Assembly (NCBI GenBank): GCA_016648135.1
Contig: JADDOH010004230.1
Coordinates: forward strand, 158,536-222,535
Source: Agrypnia vestita
Taxonomy: Eukaryota; Arthropoda; Insecta; Trichoptera; Phryganeidae
Length of the DNA stretch: 64,000 nucleotides
Reading direction: 5' to 3'
In this document: positions 44,540 to 55,149 of the stretch, piece after piece
How the letters are laid out: every line of letters starts with the position of its first letter
Numbering within the stretch: position 1 is the stretch's first letter
Made by a program: the position numbers and the translations under genes
Notes under the pieces: model-generated
The model's input: only the letters and a program-made list of their open reading frames with translations
What the model was told of the DNA's origin: nothing
Database searches by the model: none

Positions 44540-45350
44540 GCATCGGTACACAACAGTGAAGTGCCATGACTAAAAAATCGACGTGTATCGGACGGACGGG
44601 ACGTAGGATTATTCAGGACCAACACTCGTAAGCCAATTGTTTTTACTGTCAATACTGCCTGAAGAAAGAATGAAAATGAATTATTCTCAAGAAATAATTA
44701 GGTATTGTAGATGATCCAATCGAAGTTTGCTAAATATCTACTAAATATATACAGTTAGCAACAATCAGTTACTTCTTGTGTTCCACGTGGCTAATTCAAA
44801 ATCAATTAGGTGCCTACTTGTTTCAATTAATAAATATGTCTAACCACAAAGTTCTCACCATTGTTCAAAGCACTTTCGTAGCGCTGTGAAACGAGGAAAT
44901 AAATAAAATAAGTGCGGTCTCTCAAAAGAGGAATTGTGTGCCAGAATATGTTGACACCGAATAACTGCTGAGCTGTGGTTTGGAATACCGATCGTGTCCT
45001 TTTTATGTGGTAGACTTCACATACAACGAATTTGTTTCAACTTGAACCGCTTTGAAGTAACGACAGACATGTAAAGAAATCATCCTCTGCTTCTTCAGCC
45101 CCATCAGTTGACAGTTTTATAAGGCAGTTTTAATTCCTATTGCCATTTTATATTTTTTATTAGTACTTTCCATAAATCAACTTTTGATCATATCATAAAT
45201 TCTTCTTCTAAAGTTTTGCTAGTTTAATCTAAAATCATAAAATAATGATAAAAAATTATGTAGCCATTTTCTTAAAATTTCACACAAGGGCGTTTCACAC
45301 AAAAACTGATCAGTCCTACCTAGAACTTAAAATTGCGAAATTGCAGAAAT
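44540..45350. other. Intergenic DNA, no gene seen
   Basis: Mixed composition, no coding or repeat match. Confidence 0.35.
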
Positions 45351-45352
45351 CA

Positions 45353-45708
45353 TCTATACTAATACATAAAGAGGTAAAGTTTGTAAGTTTGAATGTAGGA
45401 GGTAATCTCCGAAACTGCTCATCCGATTTCAAAAATTCTTTCACCAATATTTAGAATCGACTTTCAGTGTGGATATAGACTATATATTATCCCGTTAAAA
45501 TATAAGGGCTTTTCGTGGTGGCCTATTATAGTACTAAATTCGACAAAAAAATGGTCGAGCAAAAAAAATTACGAACGCTGCCTTCACGGTAAGATATATT
45601 TAAATACTTTCTATAGAGAAGTTGTAGAACTCAAAAATTTCTATAAAAAATTTGTAATGACATATATATAAAATAAATCTACGCGTGGAAGCCGCGCGGG
45701 TAAGCTAG
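45353..45708 (+). mobile_element. Non-autonomous Helitron, second family
   Basis: Starts TCTATACTAATACATAAAGA after an A and ends with a GC hairpin 'cgcgtggaagccgcgcggg' then 'taagctag' before a T, the exact Helitron pattern (TC start, hairpin, CTAG, A/T target). The interior has 'atccgatttcaaaaattctt' and 'attatcccgttaaaatataa', typical of insect Helitrons. A copy in the other orientation is at 51069-51464. Confidence 0.8.
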
Positions 45709-45758
45709 TTTTTTATGAAGTTTATTTTTTTTAAACAGTGTTTCTGATACACTTACAG

Positions 45759-45958
45759 TTCCACGCCTTTTGCCTGCCACCGCAAATGCCTTTTTACTGA
45801 ATATAATCTTCTACCAACGGTTGATTGGTTCTTTAACCCTTCCTGCAGCTGAAGTAGAAGCTGAACTGAGAGTTTGGAGTGTATTATTCAAATTGTTCGG
45901 GATACAAAGCAAGATACAGAAGGATCACATTGTGGATCGCCTTATACATCAACCATAA
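45759..45958 (+). CDS. Candidate terminal coding exon, unassigned
   Basis: A frame opens just after an acceptor (TTCTGATACACTTACAG) and reads PRLLPATANAFLLNIIFYQR, then AEVEAELRVWSVLFKLFGIQ, SKIQKDHIVDRLIHQP and stop. A second acceptor (CCCTTCCTGCAG, 45838-45849) lies inside, in front of AEVEAELR, or the same bases may simply be coding. The stop TAA overlaps an AATAAA signal (45957-45962), as in compact last exons. The peptide is not low-complexity. I recognise no family. It could be the last exon of a gene whose upstream exons lie left of the Helitron. Confidence 0.35.
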
Positions 45959-46212
45959 TAAAACATGACAGACGTCATCCTCATAACGGGGGATCGCTGA
46001 AGACATCCATCAACGCAATTTGAATTCCACTCTTTCAGAGAAATGGAGCCAACGTAGTCTCCGCAAAAGGAATGTATAAAATATGCTATTCTCAAATACT
46101 ATCACCTCTCTATGTGCTGCCCTCATCCATTACGAAGCCAGCAATTCTCTTCGGGTCTCAAATCCACGTTTGTAGTCCTCCACACTTCCTCTGCTTCTTC
46201 GCCCACCCATGG

Positions 46213-46971
46213 ATGTCACTGCAGAATCCTCCAGATCCATCTCTCATCCGTAAGCCTCGCTACGTCAACAACAACGTGTACTTCAGCTGCGCGATGCTTT
46301 GGAGAGTACAGGTAATCTTTGTTTTTTACTAATATACCCTGACACTGTATCCTACGAAGGTAGACAGAGCATGCTTGTCGATTTGTCAAGGCTTCTAGTA
46401 GGACTATTTTTAGTATCTGGTTCACTCGGTCAGGCCAAATTTTTTTCGAATTTACCTTATTTCCAGAACCACCAACACGTGAATTACAGTTTTCTGACCA
46501 TTCTCTGACCACCACCTAAGCGACCAGCTTTTATTCCTATTAAATTTTTATTACTGCAATAATACTCCATAAGGGTGAAATGTCAAAAAATACATTTTTC
46601 TTTTGTTATTGTACTTTTAGTTTTCGAAACACTACGCACAGCGAAGGAAATTTGTCGATTTATTTAATGACCACCTGTTATTCCAGCTGTGCAGTTTGCT
46701 GAAACTAGTTGGTAAAAACTCATTGAAGTGGTTTAAACAAAGTAATATTATATTTAATGATATTATGTCACACCAGAATGTGTTTGCTTCGTGTGAAAAA
46801 TATATAACGAAATTTTTGGCTTTAAATAACATAGTTTTCAAGGAGAAAATTTATCGAGAGAATTTTTATAAAACATCAGCTGATATCTTCTCGTTTGATG
46901 GTGACGACACGTCTCTCAGGGAAATGTTAATAGCACCCGAGGTTATTGAAACCAATCAACAACGGTGGTGA
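46213..46971 (+). CDS. Candidate two-exon gene, unassigned product
   Basis: Exon A (46213-46311) opens with ATG and reads MSLQNPPDPSLIRKPRYVNN, NVYFSCAMLWRVQ, then donor CAG|GTAATC; alternatively an acceptor TCACTGCAG at 46216-46224 makes it internal. Exon B starts at 46621 right after TTATTGTACTTTTAG, where the AG is also the end of an in-frame stop, and stays open for 116 codons: FSKHYAQRRKFVDLFNDHLL, then SLLKLVGKNSLKWFKQSNII, HQNVFASCEKYITKFLALNN and FSFDGDDTSLREML. It stops at 46969-46971 or leaves at the donor GAG|GTTATT (46941/46942). Both junctions are phase 0 with a 309-base intron, which contains an old retroelement tail. Exon A is GC-richer than exon B. I know no family that matches; it looks like a helical cytosolic protein. 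Splicing by chance remains possible. Confidence 0.4.
46335..46510 (-). pseudogene. Non-LTR reverse transcriptase tail inside the candidate intron
   Basis: Minus frame IWPDRVNQILKIVLLEALTN then RQAC corresponds to the WHDQI.QIL.....RSLNNR.AC part of the 6750/14440 family. Diverged and truncated. Confidence 0.55.
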
Positions 46972-46974
46972 TTT

Positions 46975-47400
46975 ATGGGCAACAATGCACGATGACGTTA
47001 ACGCGAGATGGCTGCTTTTATCGAGCGCGCTGGTGATTGTCGCGGCCCCTGCGTGTCCCGCGAACCCGGCCAGCGCAGAACCCGGGTAATCTGCATACAA
47101 TACGTTCTGCTCGTAACCGTTATGGATGGCTTTTCCCATTCTTACGGAGTCAGGTTTGGTAATACGTATCGCGGTGTCTGGACGCGCGGCGGCAGGGAGC
47201 TCGTGATTGGGTATTACATAAAACAACGCTGAGACAATCCAAACGCACGCGTTCATATTAAATAGGTCTCGGGGGTTGGCGGGAATACGCAAACTGGCAG
47301 CGGGCACCTCCACAAGCGTTTTCGACGAAATTTCTTGAAATGCAATGGAAATGGCGGGGAGCAAAACAGTCTGGCGGCGTGTGTGGCAACACTATTGTTG
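46975..47400. promoter_or_regulatory. GC-rich unique island after the candidate gene
   Basis: CpG-rich complex DNA with long frames on both strands: a 145-residue minus frame (47364-46927) and a plus frame whose end reads MDGFSHSYGVRFGNTYRGVW, TRGGRELVIGYYIKQR. Neither has clear splice or poly(A) support, so I list it as an island that may be regulatory or an exon. Confidence 0.3.
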
Positions 47401-47439
47401 CTAACTGTTCTACGTCTTGCAAACTTAACCGTTTATAAC

Positions 47440-47560
47440 TCTACTCATTTTTAACATAACAGAGTGTTAGTTAAATTAGTATAAACCACTACCGGATTTT
47501 AGGTCTACCGGTTTCGATACGTACCCGTCTCTTCGTCAGGACCAACTACACTACTATGTT
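47440..47560 (-). mobile_element. Penelope-like terminal fragment with hammerhead
   Basis: Noncoding stretch built around the hammerhead-like motif at 47490-47539. The 'accggtttcgatacgtaccc' and 'gtctcttcgtcagg' phrase is a form I associate with terminal repeats of arthropod Penelope-like elements. Confidence 0.45.
47490..47539 (-). ncRNA. Hammerhead-ribozyme-like motif, best folded
   Basis: Minus strand order: CTGACGA (47539-47533), stem II GAGAC/GTATC with one mismatch and loop about GGGTAC, GAAA (47515-47512), stem III CCGG/CCGG around a 12-base loop, then GTA as the cleavage triplet (ending 47490). All invariant core bases are present and stem III closes properly, with the A-U pair next to it. 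Stem I is not obvious in cis; a dimeric or flanking arrangement, as known for Penelope-like hammerheads, is possible. Confidence 0.65.
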
Positions 47561-47599
47561 CACAACACTATACACCACAAACATAGTGTTGTTAATTTT

Positions 47600-48135
47600 T
47601 TACCAATATTTATCACATGCGTGTTAATCTTGTCAAGGACAAGCATGCACTAACTAGCCTACAGAACCCCGCCTTACTGCAGCATCCAGCATTGATGCAT
47701 ATTAGACATGCCACAACTCGCTAAAGCCGTTGTTATTATATGATATATATATTTTTTATGTTAATACTAACTTTTTCGCTTTGCACCTTCTCTTCTATTT
47801 CTTTAATACAACCTATTTATTTACCAATGCTTACGTTTTATATTAACGATTATCACTTTAATACTTAGTTTTTCGCTTCGCACCATGTCTTTCTTACTCT
47901 GTACGCCTAATTTATTTGAAAAATTCTTGCTATATACCCTATTTTTTTATATATCTTATATATTATGTATCAGCGTGTTGTAATCTCTATTTGTATATCC
48001 ATATGTTCTTGTATTTTTTTATATACCGCTTGTATCATAATTTAATATATGTATGTATACTTATTTGGAATGTGTGGGACTGCACTAACCTCCCCACATA
48101 CCGGAATAAAGTTTATTATTATTATTATTTATCCT
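47600..48135 (+). repeat. Non-LTR 3' UTR with (ATT)n tail (tentative)
   Basis: Ends 'cataccggaataaagtttat' and ATT units (48114-48128), the usual 3' end of insect non-LTR elements with a built-in AATAAA. No coding part remains. Confidence 0.35.
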
Positions 48136-48381
48136 TATTTAAAGTCAATATTTTCGCTGTAATGAAACATAGAAATTTGACAGATGTCTTGACAGTTCTT
48201 ATAGAAGCTATAAGCGTACATAAATAAGTACACCACGTCTATTTTGGCTTATAATATTATAATATTATAAATATTATAAATGATGTTGAATATTCAACAT
48301 ATTATGACGAATATTCAGTTAACTTTGTAACGATGCATTATTTAACTGTTCGTTTCGCAGTAACAAAGAGTCAAACCTACA

Positions 48382-48902
48382 GAATATTTTGAGTTTGTTC
48401 AAATCTTTCAGAACAGTGCTGGATTTATGTCACAGAGACATTATTAATCAATTAGTGTATATTATAGATATCTCACAGAGACGAAACTGTATTAATTATG
48501 GGAAAGTAGGTATAGAAGTCATTTGGGTGTAACAGGACTTATGACCTGTCTTTTGGTAGGCTTAAGTGATCACTTTACACAATTGTAACATTCGCCATTT
48601 CCACCCATGATAGAATATACCATGCTTATTCATTATTTGGAAGTTGTATATATGTTCAAATTGCGTGAAGCTTTCATATATGAGTTGTAAGCGCCTTTTC
48701 CATGCGGCCTGTACAAAGCCATTTTCATTCCCCTAAATCCCCACAGATGTCGCTAATGAGAAAATCTACAATTGATTTTACGGAATTCCGTAAGCCTACC
48801 AAAAGACAGGTCATAAGTCCTGTTACACCCAAATGACTTCTATACCTACTTTCCCATAATTAATACAGTTTCGTCTCTGTGAGATATCTATAATATACAC
48901 TA
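48382..48902. repeat. Family F insertion with a perfect 112-bp inverted duplication
   Basis: Starts 'gaatattttgagtttgttca' as other F copies. Its body 48453-48564 is repeated as an exact reverse complement at 48791-48902, with a 226-base spacer of F-type sequence. The whole is flanked by 'agtcaaacctaca' on both sides (48369-48381 and 48903-48915), a 13-base target duplication. No coding. Confidence 0.9.
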
Positions 48903-48915
48903 AGTCAAACCTACA

Positions 48916-49440
48916 TTTGCGAAATTACTCACCGAAAATTGCAGGAAATAATAATTAATATGTTATAGTCGAATGCGCATTGCTCGAAGGACCTTACTTG
49001 TAGGCACGTATTACGGATTGATTAATTATTTATGTGGTCAGGGAGTACGTGGAATAAGGCTGAGATTTTTTAAAAATAAAGTACAGTGCTTTAAGAAATA
49101 AATGAGATTCGTTGTGTCCATTTACTTCCTGTTTTATGAATCGAGGTACTTAATGTTAATCGTTCTAATGTACACTAAGTAAAATAAATAAAATTAAAAT
49201 AATAAATAATAGACGGAGTAAGTGCAATGGTCAAAAGTTCCATCGCCAAAATAATTCTTCCGTTTGAAGTCCGATTCGTACCACTTTAATTAATACAAAA
49301 TAAACAATTTTTTTTTAAACAACTAACGAATTTCGCAGAAGCTTCATTGATTATTTTTAGCGTCGATTGGCTTCCATAAAGCTGCATCTAGTATATAAAA
49401 GGGTCAATTTTAAAAATAATCACTATACAGAATATCTAAA
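48916..49440. other. AT-rich intergenic DNA, no gene seen
   Basis: No gene or matching repeat. Confidence 0.35.
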
Positions 49441-49442
49441 AA

Positions 49443-49730
49443 ATACAGAATATTTTGAATACGTCAAAATTTTCAACAACACAATACTGTATTTTAAGAT
49501 ATACTATATATTTCTCTTAGAGACGAAGCTATATTTTTATATAGGAAAGTAGGTATGGAAGTATTTTGAGTCTTCACAGGGCTTATGACCTATCGTAAAA
49601 CTGGCTTAAGTAATCATTTTACACAATTTACCATTTCCACCCATGATAGACTACCACATCTATCAAATTTTTGGAAGTTGTATATATGTTTAACTTACAC
49701 AACTTGTTGCGTATGTGAGTTGTTATAATA
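49443..49730 (+). repeat. Family F repeat
   Basis: 'acagaatattttgaatacgt', 'caacacaatactgtatttta', 'agagacgaagctata', 'cttaagtaatcattttacac' and 'catgatagactacc' follow the F order. Longest single-orientation copy, noncoding. Confidence 0.7.
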
Positions 49731-49914
49731 TTTTATTTTATTTTAAGTACGCCAAAGGAAGTAAAACTTCAAAACTTGATAAGAAAAAGGGTGTGTGTAA
49801 AAAGTAAGAGATACATGGGGAGGCCTTTATCCGGCATTGGAAAAAACGGCTCGTGATGATTACGATGGCAGGGTGTATAGAGTACTACTTTAGTTAACAA
49901 AACAAGAAGCATGA

Positions 49915-50330
49915 ACGTTTTAGGTGGTCGAACTGCATTATCCGTGGCGCCATGGTAACGAGCGCAGCGGCAGGATTGGATATTTAAATAAAAAGGATCG
50001 ATCGGACACGAACCTGCCGTCTAGATCGATAGTTCGCGGAAGCCCCTCCGCCCGTCCATACTAATGGCCTGCTTAACCTTTGTGCGAAAAATATCATTCA
50101 GCCGGGCGGACGCTTTTCTATAAATTTTACACACACCCTATAAATTTAGCTAACAACGATCCTTATCTTGATGATGTGCGAACTTGCTTAATGGAGCGCG
50201 TGACCCGCGGAGCAGTCTCGCTCCCGAAACTTGCCCGGCCGCCTCACACCCGCGTGGAACGCCAGGGGCGGATTGAGGCAGAAAAGTCGGGAAAAAAGCA
50301 CTCGCGACATCGCTTATAAATAATTTGTCT
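49915..50330. promoter_or_regulatory. GC-richer unique island
   Basis: Complex CpG-containing DNA with 'ccatggtaac', 'gatcgatcgg' and 'gccataaa'-like words, no convincing coding frame. Candidate regulatory region. Confidence 0.3.
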
Positions 50331-50339
50331 CAATAATAT

Positions 50340-50920
50340 TGATCTTTACTTAATCCTGGAACCTACGCTCTCTACGCTTGCGTGTTTATTTTCAATTTCC
50401 ATTAAATTCATTTTAATTTATTTATTTTTTATAAACATTTACATTACAAATACAAAATTTAATTCGTAAATATTATAATAAGTTAGAATTGTATAAGCAT
50501 ATACAAACAAAAGCAAAATTTAAATATAATATATAAAATCATTCACATCAAAGGTGTAAGAGAATCCTGCTTCGGAATACCCTCTCAGAGACATGGAACA
50601 GATCGATATCCAGAGTAATATTGTTCGGCGTAGCAGTAGCTCTTCCAACAGGCATAACCGTTGGCAGGTTGGTCCTGTATATTGGAATGTGAAACAATCT
50701 AGGCTGACGCTGTCTTAGGTAATTTAATACCTTATACAACAATACTCATTTTTTTATTCAATACTATACCTATATAATACGAAAATTAATTTTTTGTCAT
50801 TTTCCTTATCTTTGAATGAACTGTAGTTTTGTCTACAAGGCAGCAGAGTATAGTCAGTACTTTAAAATGAGCTGACTTAACTAGTTTCCACGAAACAGTA
50901 CGAAATGTAACGTTTATCTC
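50340..50920. other. AT-rich DNA, possible old retroelement 3' part
   Basis: The stretch 50540-50760 may encode a degraded retroelement tail on the minus strand (phrases like LFHIPIYRTN), but I cannot support a call. Confidence 0.25.
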
Positions 50921-50926
50921 GGAATA

Positions 50927-51068
50927 TCTAAAAATAATAATTTCGTTGTCTGTCTGCCAATCCGTCTGTCGGTCCGTAATGTCGTTACTTTCGGGAATTG
51001 AAGCTCTAGATAATTAGAGTGTGACACAACAACTTGCGGTCAATGTTGCGCGGTCTTTATTACTTTTA
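50927..51068 (+). mobile_element. Helitron family H, 3'-truncated by another Helitron
   Basis: Begins TCTAAAAATAATAATTTCG after an A and has 'ttgtctgtctgccaatccg'. It stops where the second-family Helitron begins at 51069, a nested or abutting insertion. Confidence 0.6.
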
Positions 51069-51464
51069 TTAGCTGTGCCCGCGCGGCTTCGCACGCGTAG
51101 GTTTTTAGTCATATTTTATCAATTTGTGTAACAGCCTTGACATATAGATATATACCGTCGCGGACTTTTTTATAAAACTTTTTGAGTTCTAAAACTCGTC
51201 TATTTTGTATACCTCTAGAAAGTAATTAAATATCTCTTACTGTTAAGGAAGCGTTCGTAAAAAAGCATCGCTCGACCAGTTTTCGTCGACTTTACTTGTA
51301 AAATAGGTCACCAGAAAAAGCCCTTTTATTTTAACGAGATAGTATTTAGCCAATGTCCTTTCTGAAAGTCTATTCTAAATATGGGTGAAAGAATTTTTGA
51401 AATCGGATGAGTAGTTTTGGAGATTACCTCAAATAAACCTTACCTCTTTATGTAGTAGTATAAA
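51069..51464 (-). mobile_element. Non-autonomous Helitron, second family, minus strand
   Basis: Minus strand starts about TTTATACTACTACATAAAGA and ends 'cgcgtgcgaagccgcgcggg' then 'cacagctaa' (CTAA). Interior 'atccgatttcaaaaattctt' and 'aatactatctcgttaaaata' match 45353-45708 base for base over long runs. Confidence 0.75.
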
Positions 51465-51756
51465 TTAGTATAATATTTACTGTGATTTTTCACAGGTGTA
51501 TGACTAGGTCCCATCATAATTATATTACGTACTCAGATTTTAATATATCATCATTTAAATATACTTATTACATATACTATTTATTTTACCTTTTTTAAAT
51601 ATTTGTTTACGTAAAATTCATGCTTCAATGTACTGACTCCACGTATCTGCTAAAGGTCATTAACGACCTTCTGGTAATTTTTATATATAAAAAAAATAAA
51701 ACAATAAAAATAAGGCGTCCGGGAAAGATCTGGCACGATGAGATAAACAATATATT

Positions 51757-52139
51757 GTTGAACCCGTAAAAAATCACGGGACATACCTAATAATTGCAGG
51801 ATTTCGTACCTTTTATTGTTTTTTTGATTTCATACCTAATAATTGAAGATTCATAAATAGAAAACCATATTTTTTAAATTGACTATTCGCTTCATAAAAC
51901 AAAAAAACGGTATATAATAAAATAAAAATAAAATAATAATATAATAAAATAATAATAAAAAAATAATAATAAAACGCAACATAAAAAAATATATAATAAT
52001 ATAAAAATTTCAAGTGTGTTTAATTTCGACCCTTGCGTGTTGCGTGAGCCACGCGCTGACGTGTCATACTAATTGTATAAAGTTGTAATTCCCGCAAGTT
52101 ACGGATCGACAGACAGGCCACGAAATTATCATATTTAGA
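51757..52139 (-). mobile_element. Helitron family H, longer subfamily
   Basis: Minus strand 5' TCTAAATATGATAATTTCG; 3' part 'tgtcccgtgattttttacgg' then 'gttcaaca', the decayed end. An AT-rich tract (51900-52010) has expanded inside. The interior shares 'caatttaaaaaata' and 'tcctgcaattattagg' with 14130 and 15360. Confidence 0.6.
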
Positions 52140-52260
52140 TGACCCTGTTAAAAACGAATCGAAGAGCGTGCATGAGAAGTTGTATGAATGTGGCCGCATC
52201 AAAAGCTATCTGCTGGCATAGGAGAGTGTAGCATTCTCTCTATCCTGGCACATTACTTTA
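52139..52260 (+). pseudogene. Retroelement tail fragment
   Basis: 'gagcgtgcatgagaagttgt' then 'atgaatgtggccgcatcaaa' and 'aggagagtgtagcattctct' parallel the RACMKLYMNVDEA and RRVWRSIL end of the 6750 family. Confidence 0.5.
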
Positions 52261-52384
52261 TCATGCTTATTAAGTATAATACTTGATTTTGGATTTCATT
52301 AATATAACTTTTTTTTATTTTATCATTTTAAGCTATTAAAAAATCCCTTTGTTATGTTTTTATTTTTTTATTACAACAACATTT

Positions 52385-52930
52385 ATTACATAATTGTATT
52401 ACACGCAGTACCTCTCCATTTAAGAGCGTTGCTCTTGTGCTTAGACGAGGTACTTTGCTTACATATAATTATTTGTTACGTATTATAATTATAATTATTT
52501 TACATCATATATATGGGATGAAGTAGTGGAGTGAAGTATTTTTGATTTTGAGGGTGTCTAGTTGTGTTTATTGAGATGTTCTCTTAATTTGTTTTTCAAT
52601 TATTTTGTATTTTGTATATTTTTTATTTCGACTGGGAGATTGTTAAAAATTTTTATGCCCGAATATGTGAAATTTTGTTGATATATTTTTGTATTGCATT
52701 TTGGGATTTCAAAGTTGGCTGTAATCTTAGTGGTTAGTTTTTTTAGAATTTTATATGTTTGTCTTCCTTGATGAGTTGCATAATTGATATTTTTTTATAT
52801 ATAGTTTCTACCTTTGGGACTGAAAATATTTTGAATAGTGTTTGTGTGGAGAATGTTGTTTTTGTTTAAGTCATTTAATAATTCTTCTCTGAATTATTTT
52901 AATTCGATTTTTTATATTATTATAAGCTCT
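52385..52930 (-). pseudogene. Degraded Jockey-like reverse transcriptase tail
   Basis: With frame changes the minus strand gives FSVPKVE, YATHQGRQTYKI, FEIPKCNTKI, YSGIKIFNNLPVEIKN and TTRHPQNQKYFTPLLH. The 'G.K.FN.LP.EIKN' block is the conserved C-terminus of Jockey-like proteins. Many stops; polymerase core not seen. Confidence 0.5.
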
Positions 52931-53079
52931 ATTTAATTGTATCTATGATATTTAATTTAACTCAAGTAGCGAAAATATAGTAGTATTATATCCAGCAGAC
53001 CATTAAAATATTTTGTTGAAAATTTTTTAAAAGCATTATTTTCTTATGATAGAGTACACGAATTCTGTCTACCGAATTC

Positions 53080-53480
53080 TTTTCCACTGTTCGTCTCGTT
53101 ACCTGCTGGAAGAGCGGTACCAGGATCTTCAGGAATAGACCACGAGGCGTGTGCCCCATACCAATGGCTCCGTGATGGAAGCATTTGTATTCGGCAATTA
53201 CTAAATTACGGAACATTACCACCGCCTGCCTGCCGTATTCCACCGGCGTGCGTCTTTATGACAATTTTTATCAGCGCGGATTTGACATTTCGCCTTCGCT
53301 GTTCGGCCGTACGACCGAACGTGCCACCGCCATTACTTTTAAGAGCATATTGTAGTCAGTTTACACCGGTACAAATTCTTCGGCGTTTTGAGTTACTCAA
53401 CTATAAAACATATTATAAATGTATAAAATACCCGACGAGGCTCCTAGTGGCGATATCCAGCCGATAACGTATTCACGTAG
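53080..53480. promoter_or_regulatory. GC-richer unique island
   Basis: Complex repeat-free DNA; short frames on both strands without splice support. Candidate regulatory DNA. Confidence 0.25.
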
Positions 53481-53934
53481 TCAGGAGACGAAGCAACTAT
53501 TTAGCTGTTGAGGACGTACTTGTAAAACACGGAGGTGATTTAAAAAGTTTTTGGTCTAACAATGTTTATGTCGATTTTTATAAATTAGGTATTGTTTTTT
53601 TGGGTATTGTTTTAGGCATCTAAGAAAATGATATAAGAGATGACAGGAGGTAAGCGACAAAGTTCACGTATTTTTCTCAATATTTCCATATATATGTACA
53701 TAATATGTGATGGTGACTTATTTTATTAAAGGAGACATTTTTTATAATATATTTATTAAAGCATTCGAGTGTTTTGAAATTTTCAGATTTAAAATAGACT
53801 TAAGAATAATAAAAGATAGAATCCACGTTTATTGATTAAAATTTGCCATTATGCATCCTAGATCATCGTAGCAGCCGTAGTTTCTTCAATAATTACCCCT
53901 AGAAGGGGAGGAAGAGACGTCAAAATGAAAATCT

Positions 53935-54480
53935 TCTATCTCCACGAGTGGCAGACATTTTATGGATAATTTTGAACAAAAATTCTCTTTTCTTCACATC
54001 CATTCGTCAAGAAAATGAACCACTATTATAGATACGTAGACGACATATTTTTTTCAGGATCGCAACGTAAGATAGCAATCCTTTAAAATATTTAAACTCC
54101 CAACGCCCCAAAATTTCACTTCACTTCCGAAGTTGGAGAGAATAATAGACTAAACTTCCTACAATCCTATACAGGAAGAGGAATGTATAAATTTAAGAAA
54201 ACTCATGTACAGACGCGCAAATTCCACCCACCCAGAAACAAAGTAGATGGCTGCATTCAACTCAATGATCTACAGATTAATCTTTATACCTTTATCCCCA
54301 GAGGACTATAATACAGATGTAAAAATAATTTTAAAAAAATAGCAATTAACAATGGATACAAAGAAGAAACAATTAATAAAATTATTAAGAAACAATTAGA
54401 TAACGTTATCCAAAAATATTACTACAAACCAAAGCAAGACACAAACCATGGAGAAGAATCCTATAGACTGGAAAACTAAC
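53935..54480 (+). pseudogene. Penelope-like reverse transcriptase fragment
   Basis: Plus frames give HYYRYVDDIFF (catalytic Y-V-D-D box), FTSEVGENNRLNFLQ (the F..E.E.N..LNFLD region) and AAFNSMIYRLIFIPLSPEDY, in the order and spacing of Penelope-like reverse transcriptases. Frame changes between the blocks show it is dead. The N-terminal fingers and GIY-YIG endonuclease are not seen. Confidence 0.8.
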
Positions 54481-54489
54481 CATAGACCT

Positions 54490-54640
54490 CCTCAATTTAT
54501 GCAAAGACAAAATATACAAACCAGCCTTTTACACCGACAATAGCATCAGAAATTCATCCCGGATGGATAACGGTGCTGGGATAATAACAGCACCGGGAAA
54601 TAGTACAGTTCACTCTCAACCACCTAGTAAACTGATCTTC
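54490..54640 (+). pseudogene. RNase H-like retroelement fragment
   Basis: The frame reads YTDNSIRNSSRMDNGAGII, resembling the first catalytic block (YTDGS....GAG) of retroelement RNase H. Penelope-like elements lack RNase H, so this is probably a separate insertion next to the fragment at 53935. Confidence 0.4.
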
Positions 54641-54839
54641 CCCACGTAACCCAGCGAGAGATCCACACTTTGATCAACCCTCTGTAAAACTCGAGGTTCG
54701 TTTCGTTGGGCAATAGGTCATCATTCCTGGAGGAACAATGATCTATCACTTCTCAACCATCCTGTTAATAGGCGCAGTACTTTTGAAGCTTCCTCACGAG
54801 TTCTCCACTTTAATTGCCCCATAAAAGAGCAGAAAATGA

Positions 54840-55140
54840 AATGACTTACGTTCAGGCCCCAGGCCAGGCCGGGGACTGCGCGGGGCAGCCTTATCGATGA
54901 TTATTTCCATTATGCCATTACACTTCCAGGAATAATGTTATAAACACCAATCATGTGCCGATTGATATTTTCTCGAGAACGATGATAAACCCGCAATTTG
55001 CATACTGTTTTTTGCATTATAATCTGGTAGCGATGGTCATATTGTCTGCAATCACCCGATCGGCGTCACGCCGTGTCTCGTAGACAGACTGAGGACGAAC
55101 CACTCCCACTCAGCCGTCATCCCACTGCTTCGCTACACTT
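54840..55140. promoter_or_regulatory. GC-richer unique island
   Basis: Contains 'accaatcatgtgccgattga' and 'cccgcaatttgcata' in complex repeat-free DNA. No coding frame. Candidate regulatory DNA. Confidence 0.25.
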
Positions 55141-55149
55141 TTTGATACG

